Shown here one piece after another: positions 18,435-27,706 of a DNA stretch of 64,000 bases. The position numbers and the translations under genes were made by a program. How positions within the stretch are numbered: position 1 is the first letter of the stretch; each line of letters begins with the position of its first letter. Source of the stretch: PALSA-693 sp963780345 (lineage in GTDB: Bacteria > Actinomycetota > Acidimicrobiia > Acidimicrobiales > Palsa-688); assembly GCA_963780345.1 (NCBI GenBank), contig CAWABU010000007.1, positions 62,001-126,000 on the forward strand. Direction: 5' to 3'. Under the pieces are notes generated by a model. The model had not been told where the DNA came from. It saw nothing but the letters and a program-made list of their open reading frames with translations, and did not search any database.

Positions 18435-19628
18435 ATGCCAACAGCTGCGAAAGTGAAGGCCCTGCACGCCCGGCCGCTCCAGGCGGCGATGCTGTGCTTC
18501 GAGGCCGGTGGGGTGCTCGATGAGCTGCCGGCGACGCTTGGCGCCGCCGTGGAGCCGTTCGACCTGCGATCGTTCTGCGCGACGCTGCGGTCGAGCCCGA
18601 GCGTGACCGGGGATCCGTCACGACTTCTGTACGGGTTTGAGGAGGTCGAGGCGTTCACGCGTCCCGCCACGCTGGCGACGTTGCGCGCCGAGCCGGGGAA
18701 GACGGCGCTTACCCAAGCGATCAATGCACGCCAGAACGCGTACTTCGCGAAGTACGGTAATGCTCCAGCGATCATCGCGCAGATGAACGCTGCGTATTCT
18801 CCGGGTGTGCCCGGCTCCAAGCCGGATCGGCTGGCTCGGCTCCGTTCGCTGGCCGCCAACCAGGCCCAGCTGTTCAGGGAGTCATACGCCTTTGACCAGG
18901 TGCTCGGCGTTGTGAAGGAGACCTCGAGCCGGCTGCACACGGACGCGAGCAGTAGCGACTCAAGTCAGGGCCTAGCGAGCACCGAGGCGACGCGGGACCA
19001 CACCGTGACGACGACTGAGCAGGAGTCGAGGACGAGCGAGTCCTCACAGAGCGATCAGACGATCGTAAACGCGTACCGCGCCTACCGGACCCCGTTCTTC
19101 GAAAGTCAAGCGCAATACGAGCGGGCGCAGATCAGTCTCATTGACGAGCAGTTCAGCCAATTCCTGGCTTCCCAACACTTGCCCGCGCTCGCACAGGTCT
19201 TCGCGAACGAGCTCCAGTCGCTCGACGGCGACGTCTACCGTTTCCAGATCGCGCTGCTTAACACCATCCTTCTGTCTCCGATCGCCGGCACGGTGACGGG
19301 CATCTACAAGAATCCGGGCGAGTGGGTGAGCGCGGGTGAACCAGTCGTCCGCGTCGAGAACGCGGCGGTCGCGCTCCTCGTGGGCACGGTGGTCTGCCGC
19401 GGGCGCATCGCGATCGGTTTGCCCGTGACCGTAGGCACGAGGCTGTTCGACGCAGGCGGCACAGCCGCGACCGAGATCACCGGGTCGGTGGTGGCGGCCC
19501 GCGGGCAGGATGTCGACGACGAGTGGGAGCTCGTCGTGCAGTGCAAGAACCTCGATGAGAGCGGCAACCCGGTGCTTCCGCTCGGCTACGAGTTCGACTA
19601 TGACGATACGACCGTATCGGTGGGATGA
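18435..19628 (+). CDS. HlyD-like protein with barrel-sandwich domain
   Basis: A 397-residue protein starting at ATG after GGAGAGG. Residues about 95-270 are helical with a Ser/Thr/Glu-rich loop (about 165-208). The segment from 279 to 312 (LSPIAGTVTGIYKNPGEWVS, then a Val/Glu-rich strand) is the half-barrel-sandwich of HlyD/RND adaptor and lipoyl-type domains, followed by a beta-rich end. Unlike true HlyD adaptors there is no N-terminal transmembrane helix. In type I export the HlyD adaptor bridges pump and outer channel. In this operon it may assist presentation or export of the following toxin, but no transporter gene is present nearby. Confidence 0.65.
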   Translation: MPTAAKVKALHARPLQAAMLCFEAGGVLDELPATLGAAVEPFDLRSFCATLRSSPSVTGDPSRLLYGFEEVEAFTRPATLATLRAEPGKTALTQAINARQNAYFAKYGNAPAIIAQMNAAYSPGVPGSKPDRLARLRSLAANQAQLFRESYAFDQVLGVVKETSSRLHTDASSSDSSQGLASTEATRDHTVTTTEQESRTSESSQSDQTIVNAYRAYRTPFFESQAQYERAQISLIDEQFSQFLASQHLPALAQVFANELQSLDGDVYRFQIALLNTILLSPIAGTVTGIYKNPGEWVSAGEPVVRVENAAVALLVGTVVCRGRIAIGLPVTVGTRLFDAGGTAATEITGSVVAARGQDVDDEWELVVQCKNLDESGNPVLPLGYEFDYDDTTVSVG

Positions 19629-19673
19629 TGATCCGCGCCGGACGGGAGGCTATGCCGCGGAGAGGAGCGCGTC

Positions 19674-21540
19674 ATGTCGCTGTTCGATGAGATCACGAGC
19701 GCGCTGCTCAACCCAGGCCCGGGGGTGCGGATCGTCGCCCTGCTGCTCGGCGCCGGCGGCGAGGAGTCGCTGGGGGGTCCAGACGACGCGCGCGATGAGC
19801 CGATCATCGAGCGCGAGCCGGCATCGGCGTTTGTGCAGGCGACACCCGACATGTCGTTCTGGTGCGGAACGTTCGGTCCGGTCGACCCACAGGACGCGGG
19901 GTGGAGGTACGGGTCCGAGTGGGTCGGCTCCCCATTCACCACCGCCGCGTTCTACGGCGAGCCTGGATACGTAGTCGGTATTGATCCTGACCTGTACGCC
20001 GACCAAACGCTGGCGAGCGGAAACCTCCTGTCATACACCGCCGGGCCGGGGCTCAGCTACCCGGACGCCCCGAGCGCCGCCAGCACCCCAGAGATTGATG
20101 ACTTGCGCCGGCGTCTGTTCGGCGATCCCGCCGCACCCGGCCCGCTCAACCTCAGCGGGTCCCCTCAGCCAGTCGCGCCGCCCAGCGACAACCGGCCGAC
20201 CCTTCAGGGAGAGGATCCATACGGCGACTTCCGTGCCGAGCGCCCGTCCTGGACTCCACCCGCGACGCCGACGCCGCCGACCACCGCGGGACCGCCCCCG
20301 CCGCGGCCCGTCCAGCCGACCGTGTCGCTGCCGCCGCTTCCCCCGCCTTCGCCCAACCCGCCGGCTCCGCCCACCGATTCAGCGCCGGCGGCAGCTGGAG
20401 GCCCCAATCCGGCAGGACCGCCGCTCGCCCCTCCACCGACTCCCTTGCCCGCCCCGCCGGTCCCGCGCCTCGGATGGGGGCCGCCGCTCGTGCGTGTCGA
20501 CGGAGTGGGAGATGTATCGTTACTCCGCTTCGCGCTGACCCGGCCCGGGACGGGACTGGCGCCGACGGTCCCAGCGGCGGCGCCGAGGGTCCAGCCGGCG
20601 CCGCCCGCTCCTACATACTCGCCGTCCGGCGAACCATCCAACGCGGCACAGAGCCTGCTCATGCTGCTCACCGCGCAAAGCACGCTCGGCGAGCAATGGC
20701 AGCGCTCGAAGCTCCGCAGCAACCTGCAGGACGTCTGGGAGCAGATCAGACGCGCTGGCGCTTCCCTTTCCCACTTTGGCGAGTTCGGCACCGCACGGCA
20801 GGCGTTCGTCAGCAGCATCTCACCGGTTCCGTTGCCGGGAGTGCAGCCACCGCCCCACGACGATCCCGAGTCGGCCGAGTGGGAGCGCGGCGAGAGAACT
20901 GCGGGTGCCCTGATGGTCGCGGAGGCGCTGGGAGGATTCGTCGGTCCCGGAGCTGGTCCGGGACCCCGCCGCGCCCCCGAGCTGTCGTCCGTTCCGGCCG
21001 CCGGACCTCGGGCGCTCCCCGATCTGTCCCCAGCGCCGGGCGCGACTCCGACGATCCCACTCCCGACTGCGCCGCTGGCGCCACCAGTACTGTTCGCCCG
21101 CCCCACCGCCCCGTCGCACCGGGCCGGGATGGTCGGGGCGCGTCTACAACCACTCTCGGACATCACCTGTTCGCCCCTCCCGGGAGGTTGTGGCCCCGTC
21201 AGGTGGGCGGATCCGCGATCCAGGCCTCGAGGGCAGGCGGCCGCAGTCCGACCCGATGCGCGGAATGCAGCGCAGGCACCTCTTCGAACCCACCGATTCG
21301 AACCTGAAGCGCATGCTCGAGGGCCGGAGTCCGACCGGCAGGGACGGCCGACCCGTCCAGCTCCACCACCGCGGCCAGTACGCCGGGGCCCAACTCGATG
21401 AGTACGCGCCGCGGGAGCACCAAACGCTACCGCTGCACGAAGCAGACCGCGACAGCGAGATCGATCGCGATCTCTTCGCCGAGCAGCGGGCGCGTTATTG
21501 GGTTACCCGAGCGAGGGAGATTCTGGGCATCCAGGAATGA
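19674..21540 (+). CDS. Proline-rich polymorphic toxin with LHH-type nuclease C-terminus (apparent frameshift)
   Basis: The frame from 19674 (ATG after GAGGAGCG) encodes an N-terminal domain of about 170 residues (with WCGTFGPVDPQDAGWRYGSE). A long Pro/Ala linker (about 175-265) and a helical region near 320-380 (EQWQRSKLRSNLQDVWEQIR) follow. After about 21120-21200 the +1 frame becomes the sensible one: LFEPTDSNLKRMLEGRSPTG, then VQLHHRGQ at about 21361, then EHQTLPLHEAD and a closing YWVTRAREILG. This end matches LHH-type HNH/Endo VII nuclease toxins (Leu-His-His catalytic motif, downstream His, Arg-x-x-Tyr-Trp end). In one piece the protein would be about 620 residues. The indel may be a sequencing error or a real inactivation. 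The nuclease would cut nucleic acid in a target cell. Confidence 0.7.
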
Positions 21541-22124
21541 CAGGGCCGACCGGACTGGTCCTCTACGCCGCCCAGGTCGCCAAGGACCCGGCTCTGGCCC
21601 GGCGCGCCTGCACCCTCACACGACACAAGGCCGAAGAGATCCACGCTGCCTGGATTGTCGAGATGGCGACGGGATGGATGGCCGGAGCCCTACTCGAGGA
21701 CGAATCGACCGAGGCTCTTATCCTGCTCCGCCGGAGCATCGCCGAGCTGTATGCCGTGGGCGATGGGGTCAATCTGACCGTGGCATTGCAGATCGCACTC
21801 GCCGCTCTTGTCCGCCACGGCCATCATCGTGATACCGCGCAAGTAACTGGCGCACTGCTGAAGGTCAGTCGCGCATACGGAGCGAGGAATAGTCCGAGCC
21901 GTCCGCCAATCGGATCGGCGTATGTCGGCACACATCCCGCGCTGCTGAGTGTCCCATATCGTGCATGCCGATCATCCTGTCGCCCTGGCCCATACCGCCG
22001 GCTCGGTAGGACGCTTATCAGGTGCCTCAGCAGGCTTCGAGCGTTTGGGAATGGTCGCCCGCACGAGCTCGCTGAAGCCAGGGGGGGTTCTCGTCGCCGG
22101 GCACCCACCGGCGTGGTGAACTAG
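21537..22124 (+). CDS. Helical protein overlapping the toxin stop (candidate immunity protein)
   Basis: The ATG overlaps the toxin stop by four bases (ATGA), the usual arrangement for a cognate immunity gene. The first 120 residues are helical, with AWIVEMATGWMAGALLEDES and SIAELYAVGDGVNLTVALQI-type helices resembling TPR-like repeats of ATP-binding regulators. After about residue 125 the composition turns Arg/Pro/Ser rich and is probably non-coding, so an early frameshift is likely. An immunity role rests on position only. A remnant of a LuxR/AfsR-type TPR domain is the alternative. Confidence 0.45.
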   Translation: MTGPTGLVLYAAQVAKDPALARRACTLTRHKAEEIHAAWIVEMATGWMAGALLEDESTEALILLRRSIAELYAVGDGVNLTVALQIALAALVRHGHHRDTAQVTGALLKVSRAYGARNSPSRPPIGSAYVGTHPALLSVPYRACRSSCRPGPYRRLGRTLIRCLSRLRAFGNGRPHELAEARGGSRRRAPTGVVN

Positions 22125-22152
22125 GCGTCCCACGTGGAAGGTCGGTTTCCGA

Positions 22153-22641
22153 TCATTCGGCGGCGGAGTAGGGCGGTGGGGCGTAGTGCCTGCGGGGCCG
22201 GAGCCGAACAATGACTCGCTGGGCACCGGGTTCGGGCGGTGGGGTGGCGCCGCCCATGTGAAGGTCGTACATCACCTGGTGGAACGACCCGTCGGGGTCG
22301 GCGGTGAGGTCCACCGTGCCGGAGATGGTGGCGTATGTGGCCCCGGTGTCGAGGGGAAGGCTGTGCACCAGCAGGCTGACTCGCGGGTCGCGCTCCATGT
22401 TGACCGTTTTGCGGCGGCCCTTGATGGTGCTGAACAAGATTTCGTCGCCGTCCGACTTTACGAAGATCACGGCCAGTTGTGGTGAACCGTCGGCGTTGGT
22501 TGTGGCCAGCACCGATAGGTGCGGGCCGGCGAGGATCTCGGCGGCGATCTGTTTGGCCAGCTGGGCGGGCCGCCCATTGACGAATGGGTCGAAGAACGGC
22601 AGGGCCGTCTCGGCGGCCTGAGGGACATGTTGTAGGGTCAT
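22153..22641 (-). CDS. PPOX-class (pyridoxamine oxidase-like) flavin/F420 protein
   Basis: A 162-residue split-barrel protein. The pattern LSVLATTNADGSPQLAVIFV, then FSTIKGRRKTVNMERDPRVS, then YATISGTVDLTADP, is characteristic of the PPOX family that binds FMN or F420 at a dimer interface. The Lys/Arg-rich KGRRKT stretch normally contacts the cofactor phosphate. Probable F420- or FMN-dependent reductase of unknown substrate. Divergent from the sigma factor gene with a shared palindrome between them. Confidence 0.8.
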   Translation of the reverse strand: MTLQHVPQAAETALPFFDPFVNGRPAQLAKQIAAEILAGPHLSVLATTNADGSPQLAVIFVKSDGDEILFSTIKGRRKTVNMERDPRVSLLVHSLPLDTGATYATISGTVDLTADPDGSFHQVMYDLHMGGATPPPEPGAQRVIVRLRPRRHYAPPPYSAAE

Positions 22642-22665
22642 GCTGGTATTGACTCGCCGCCGAGC

Positions 22666-22697
22666 GAAAGGAATCGCGTCGCTGACCGATTCCTTTC
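22666..22697. promoter_or_regulatory. 11-bp inverted repeat between PPOX and sigma genes
   Basis: GAAAGGAATCG / CGATTCCTTTC separated by 10 bases, inside the 81-base gap between the divergent genes. Perfect symmetry and position suggest a regulator-binding site or a leader hairpin for the sigma factor mRNA. Confidence 0.5.
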
Positions 22698-22722
22698 ACC
22701 CGCCCCGAGGGTCAACCCCTTT

Positions 22723-23715
22723 GTGGCCATGCCTGACATGAAGACCGACGAATTCGAAGTGGCGACGTCGCCCCACCGGCGGGAGCTGTTCGCCCACTGC
22801 TACCGCATGACCGGGTCGGTGCACGACGCCGACGACTCGGTGCAGGAGACTTATCTGCGAGCCTGGCGGGCTTTCGAGCGCTTCGAGGGGCGCTCGTCGG
22901 TGCGGACGTGGTTGTACCGGATCGCCACCAACGTGTGCCTCACTGCGCTCGACCGGGGCAGTCGGCGACCGCTGCCATCTGGGCTGGGGCCGCCATCGGC
23001 CCACCCGCTGGCGCCGACCGATCCGACCCCACCCGGCGTGTTGTGGCTCGAACCGGTGCCCGACCGCCTGGCCATCGACGAGCGCGGCGACCCGGCCGAT
23101 GTCGTGACCGCCCGCCACCGCGTCCGCCTGGCTCTGGTCGCCGGGCTCCAGCTCCTCCCACCCCGCCAACGTGCCGTGCTCATCTTCTGTGATGTGCTCG
23201 GAACGACCGCCGCCGAGACGGCCGAGATGCTCGATGTGTCGGTGGTCGCGGTCAAGAGTCTGTTGCAGCGGGCCAGGGCCCGGCTGGCCGAGGTGGACGT
23301 GACCGAAGAGTCTCTGGTCGAGCCCACCGAACCCTGGGCCCGTCGGGTGCTGGACCGCTACCTGGCCGCATTCGAGCATTCCGACATGGCCGAGATGGAG
23401 CGCCTGCTGGCTGATGACGCCATTCTGGAGATGACCGGTACGAGGACATGGTTCTCGGGCAAGGCGACCTGCGCGCCGTTCATCGCCGCCCAGGCTATCG
23501 GCCGGCCCGGGGACTGGAGGATGCTGCCGCTCGAGGCCAACGGCCAGCTGGCCGCGGCCGCCTACCACCGCAACGACGATCAGGAGTACAGCGCCTTCGC
23601 GGTTGTGGTGCTCGCCAGCACATCGACGCAGGTGACGCGCATAAGCCTCTTCGGCGACCCGGCGCTGTTCCCCCACTTCAACCTTCCCACGACGGTGCCC
23701 GCCGTCAGTCCTTAA
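22723..23715 (+). CDS. ECF sigma factor with C-terminal SnoaL-like domain (SigJ/SigG type)
   Basis: A protein of about 330 residues; the start is GTG 22723 or the ATG two codons later. Region sigma2 is at about 15-80 (ELFAHCYRMTGSVHDADDSV, then the FEGRSSVRTWLYRIATN segment that melts the -10). Sigma4 is at about 140-195 (LPPRQRAVLIFCDVLGTTAA, with the helix-turn-helix TAEMLDVSVVAVKSLLQRAR). Residues about 205-320 form a SnoaL/NTF2-like domain (LDRYLAAFEHSDMAEMERLL, DDAILEM). In this class the extra domain regulates the sigma factor in place of a classical anti-sigma factor, and none is seen nearby. Confidence 0.88.
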   Translation: MAMPDMKTDEFEVATSPHRRELFAHCYRMTGSVHDADDSVQETYLRAWRAFERFEGRSSVRTWLYRIATNVCLTALDRGSRRPLPSGLGPPSAHPLAPTDPTPPGVLWLEPVPDRLAIDERGDPADVVTARHRVRLALVAGLQLLPPRQRAVLIFCDVLGTTAAETAEMLDVSVVAVKSLLQRARARLAEVDVTEESLVEPTEPWARRVLDRYLAAFEHSDMAEMERLLADDAILEMTGTRTWFSGKATCAPFIAAQAIGRPGDWRMLPLEANGQLAAAAYHRNDDQEYSAFAVVVLASTSTQVTRISLFGDPALFPHFNLPTTVPAVSP

Positions 23716-24300
23716 CGGGCAACGGCGGGGTCGGCGGCCGACGACGCCAGGGTCACGCACTAGGTGTGGCCGGTCCAGACCTTCGATGAGCCCCGGAAGG
23801 GCCGGGTGTCGTCCCACAGCTCCCGGTCCGTGGCTGTGAAGTGGGTTGCCCCCTGACGTCGGGTTGCCGAGGCGACGAGCGGAGCCAGGAAGCCGAAGGG
23901 CTGGCGTGCCTCCTGGCGGATTTGTTCGGCAGTGAAGACAGTGTCGAAGAGAAGCTCAACTTCACCTCACGTCGGAGATCAAGTACTGTCCTGAGGTTCG
24001 GCTGGCAAATCACAACCAGAACTTCCTCGCCCGGCGGGCAACCCCACGAGCTGACCGGATTGGCCGTCACGCCGGCGGATGCCAGCCACCGCAGCGTGCC
24101 GGGCTCAGTGCAACCTGCCCGCAACGGACCAACGCAAATCGCCCAGATATCCAGCCCAGATGTCTCCCATATCCCGTCACCCCGATGTCCCAGTACGCTG
24201 CTGGGAGGCACTTATCCTGGCCGGAGGGTGGCCGCTGGGGGAGTTGCTGCACCCAGCGCGGCACTTTATGGCCGGGGCGGTGGTCGACGTCGGTCTTGTC
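23716..24300. other. Intergenic region, no supported gene
   Basis: Frames on both strands have biased, non-coding composition. Nothing beyond the tail of the hydrolase remnant listed next was recognised. Confidence 0.45.
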
Positions 24301-25260
24301 GAGATCATGCGCGCTCCGGGGAGTGGTGGGAGTCGTGACGGCGGGCGGGGATGGCGATTGCCGAGGGATGGTCGGGGTCGTGGAACACGTGCTGCTCGGC
24401 GACGCGGAAGGTGGTCGTGGCGAGGCTTCGCCGGAGCCGAGGTTTCGTGCGTAGCGGGGATGGGACCCGCTCGAAACCTGGAGCCGGACGCGGTGGCCTG
24501 CTTTGAAGCGGTGGGCGGTGGGCCACAGCTCGATCCTGATCTGACGTGTTCCGTCTTGTTGCTGCTGGCCGGTGTCGGGTCTGAAGGCGATGAATGCCGT
24601 CGCAGACGTTCGTCGACTTACCGCCCCGACCGTGCACGTCGCAGAGGCGAACGAAGAAGTCGGTGTCCGACAGGCTGGAGCGAACGTAAAGCGCAACCGT
24701 GGGCGGGCCGACCACGTCGATGTCGGCGGACAGGGGATCGGTGGTGTAGGTGAGCACGTCAGGGCGCGACTCGAGGTTGCGGTTGTCGCGGGATCCGAAC
24801 CCGGGGTCGGAGTTGCCGCCTACGTCTGGAGTGGGGGTGCTGCGGGTCGTAGTGGTACCGATCCGGCTTGGAGTGGACGGGGGTCGTGTCTCGAAGCAGG
24901 CCACCCGGACGGAGATGGAGATGCTGCGCCTGGGTGGGTGGGGGCCAGTCGGGGAGGTCCAGCCATTCGTTGGCGCCTCCGAGGTGGACGCGCACCGGGT
25001 TCTCTGGATGCCGACCCGGGGCGCCGCGCAGCTCGGCGTCTAACAAGCGCAGAGTGGCGCGTAGAGCCGGTCCAAGCCAGCCCAGAGAGATGTGTCCCCA
25101 AGGCCCGATGACGAGCTGTGGCGGCCGTCCCGCCTGGCGGAACCGCTGGTAGTCGTCGAGCTGGCCGAGCAGGAAGATGTCGTACCAGCCCCGCGACCGA
25201 CAGGACGGGCGCCGTCACCGGAGCGACGCGGTCGCTCACGTTCATGACCGCCCGGAGCGG
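24300..25260 (-). pseudogene. CocE/NonD (X-Pro dipeptidyl-peptidase-like) hydrolase remnant
   Basis: Pieces of the C-terminal two thirds of a CocE/NonD-family hydrolase lie in order but in different frames. Near 25245-25190 is MNVSDRVAPVTAPVLSVAG. About 25190-24960 holds the WGHISLGWLGPALRATLR-like and NPVRVHLGGANEWLDLPDWP segments. About 24770-24620 has LTYTTDPLSADIDVVGP and SDTDFFVRLCDVH. About 24555-24450 has IRIELWPTAHRFKAGHRVRL. The last two belong to the C-terminal jelly-roll domain. At least two or three frameshifts are needed and the N-terminal catalytic Ser region is missing, so the gene is dead unless sequencing errors explain the shifts. Confidence 0.75.
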
Positions 25261-25335
25261 CGCGTCGGCGGCCTCGCTGTGGAGGAGAAGTTGGGCTTCG
25301 TCGACCAGATGCAGGTTTCGAGGAACTGGCCCGGC

Positions 25336-25566
25336 TCACGCCAACGTGGGTTGGATGGTGATTCTCGGCAACGGGGCCGCCAGCACCGCTGACGAGGCCG
25401 TCGCTCCGGTGTATACCGGATCGACGTCCCCGTTGATGGCGGCGGCGATCGCGCCTCCGGCGATGGCTGTGCCGACGGCGACGGATACGTCCTTCGCGGC
25501 CCGCTCAGCTTCGCCATGGGCATCCGCGCCTCCAATCGTTCTTTCCAGGTAGATGCGCCATTCCAT
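25336..25566 (-). CDS. Small protein of unknown function
   Basis: A 76-residue frame with a central Ala/Gly-rich hydrophobic stretch (SVAVGTAIAGGAIAAAI). It has reasonable composition but no recognised family and no strong ribosome site. It might be the relic of a larger gene, given the pseudogenes on both sides. Confidence 0.28.
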   Translation of the reverse strand: MEWRIYLERTIGGADAHGEAERAAKDVSVAVGTAIAGGAIAAAINGDVDPVYTGATASSAVLAAPLPRITIQPTLA

Positions 25567-25950
25567 TGCCGTATATTCCCGCTACTCTATGGTTAACGCC
25601 GGAAACGAAAATGACGAGCCGGGATTCTCGCATTTCGTCGAAGACATCAGCAACGGTGGCGGGTGGCCACTGATGGCCACAGAACCGGCGGCGCGCTCCT
25701 TGTGGCCGGTTCTGGCCGGAACCCGATGGACGGTGCTACGTCCCCGGTATCGTTTCGCCCGGCAGAGCCGGGATTCCTTAGGTCCGAGCCTGGTGTGCTC
25801 GTCTGTAGCGAGGGCACCCACTGGCGGCGCCCGTCGGGCGGCGCGGTATCGCGATGACCGGGCTGGTTAACTCGCTTGTGGCCAGGTGCCCCTCTTCCAT
25901 CAGAGGTGACAGGTGTCGCAACTGTCGACATCAGGTTTGGTAGTCCGGAT
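25567..25950. other. Intergenic region, nothing recognised
   Basis: No frame with convincing coding character, repeat or regulatory site was found. Confidence 0.4.
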
Positions 25951-25954
25951 GGTG

Positions 25955-26366
25955 TGGCCAGGTGGCGGGAGGTTTCACGACCGCCCAGACCTGTTTTCCC
26001 GCCTCCAGGTTGTCGACTCCTCAGTCGTCGGCCAGACCATCAGTGATGGTGAGACCGCGTCCGGCCGGCGCGTACATCCCCGGACCGGTGGCCGGCCGGT
26101 CGGGGCGGCTCCGGCGGTCGGGGTGGGACTGGTCGCGGTCGGCGACGGCCACTTTGACCTCGTCACGCTCAGCTGTCAGCGTGATCTCGATCGGGGTGGC
26201 GGCGTGGAGGAGGGGCATTGGTGACCAGTTCGCTGAGGATGAGCGAGACCACGTCGGATAGCGCGGCTAACTGCCACTCCTGAAGCCACTGGCTGACGGC
26301 CTCTCGAGCCTGTCTGGGCGCGGTGATGAGCGGCTCGAGGGACAAGGACCGCCAGAAGCACACCAC
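25955..26366 (-). pseudogene. RsbW-like anti-sigma factor kinase (HATPase), frameshifted
   Basis: Three frames together spell a small histidine-kinase-like ATPase of the RsbW/SpoIIAB type. At about 26340-26225 is FWRSLSLEPLITAPRQAR followed by the N-box LSELVTNA. At about 26218-26025 comes IEITLTAERDEVKVAVAD, then the G-box GRGLTITDGLADD, and a VDNLEAGKQVWAVV end in a third frame to about 25960. In the family this kinase phosphorylates an anti-anti-sigma factor and binds a sigma factor. It lies next to a SpoIIE-type phosphatase, its usual opponent. Two indels break the frame. Confidence 0.7.
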
Positions 26367-26544
26367 CTTGGGTTGTCCCCATTCGGGGGAGGGTTATCGC
26401 AGCCGGGGAAGAACGCCTCGAACGGATTGACGCTTCCGGCGGGGTTCCTGGCTATATTGATGTGGATAGCGGAGTGTCACTGCGGCGTCATCGGTGCCGG
26501 CCCCGTTGGCATGTGAGCGATCTTGGGGCATCGATGCGTGGCCA

Positions 26545-27706
26545 TCATTCCTTCGATGGGTGCCAGTTAACAACGAACACGGTGGCGTCATCGTGCAGCC
26601 GTCCGCCGTGATGGGCCAGCACGGCCTCAGTCAGGAGGCGAACGATGAGGCCGAGCGGGACCTGATCGGAGAAATGCCGTCCGGCCAGGTCCTCCAGCCG
26701 GTCTATGCCGAAGTCGCTGTAGGGGTGGCCCCGGCCCTCCACGACGCCATCGGAGTAGAACAACACACTGTCCCCCGGTTCCAGGGAGACCACCGTCCGC
26801 AGCGGCTCCGCCGGTCCGATCCCCCACGGCGGCGACGGGGGGCAGTCCACGAGTCCTATCACCTTGCCGTGGCGGATCAACAGTGGTGGTGGATGGCCGG
26901 CGTTGACGAGAGCGAGCGACCCGGTGCTCAACTCCAGGCGGCCCAGCTGTCCGGTCACAAACCCCTCGCCCGCGCACTCCTCGGAAATGACCTCATCCAG
27001 CACCTGGTGGATGTGCTCCAATCGCTGGCCTTCCCGTCGAGTGTGCCGGTAAGCACCGATCGCCAGTCCCGCCACCACCGCCGAGCGCACTCCGTGACCC
27101 ATGGAATCCATGATCGTGAAGTCGAAGGTCGGCCCATTGAGAGCGTAGTCGAAGCAGTCGCCCCCCACCTCATAGGCCGGTTCGATCATGCCAGCCGCGG
27201 TCACCCGGCGCGTCTGGACGGTCAAAGGCGGCAGCAGATCCCATTGCATGCTCGCGGCCAACGTCATCGCCCGGCGGCGGCGATGCAGGTTGTAGAGATC
27301 GGTGACTCTGGCGTGGGTGGCGATCAGATAGCCGGCCAGAAATCCCAGCTCTTGGCAGGCCCGAACCGTGCCTTCCTCGACCGCCGGCACGGTCAGGGCC
27401 AGCACTCCGGTCGGATCTGACCCTTCAATAATCGGCACCCACACGCGGGTCCCGTCGTCTCGTTCGAATAGCTGCGCCTGCCGCTCGGTGAAAGCCCGGC
27501 CCGGCCACCGACACCCCCACCTCCTCGGCTTCGGGCAGCGCCGACTGCGCGGACTGGTCGCGGATCGGCTCCAGCAGGCGCTGTTCGAAGTCGACCAGGT
27601 ACACCACCAGGTTGGTGGCGCCCAACTCGGACGCCGCCGCCACCATCATGCCTGGCACATCACCAGGCTCGGCGACACCGGTAGCCGGCGACATGTCGAA
27701 CTTCAT
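26545..27706 (-). CDS. GAF + SpoIIE-type PP2C phosphatase (one apparent frameshift)
   Basis: The frame ending at 26545 carries a complete PP2C/SpoIIE domain: SMQWDLLPP, then GGDCFDYAL with metal-binding Asp, MDSMGHG with the second Asp, VNAGHPPPLLIRHG, and YSDGVVEGR. N-terminal to it is the end of a GAF domain (WVPIIEGSDPTGVLALTV). The start of the GAF domain, from MKFDMSPATG at 27706, is in another frame; a single extra C near 27500 would join the two. The phosphatase would dephosphorylate an anti-anti-sigma factor and so release a stress sigma factor, opposing the RsbW-like gene just downstream. Confidence 0.8.

Noticed and set aside
22723..23715. Anti-sigma partner of the ECF sigma factor
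   Set aside because: No adjacent zinc anti-sigma gene; the SnoaL-like tail is the expected regulator in this class.
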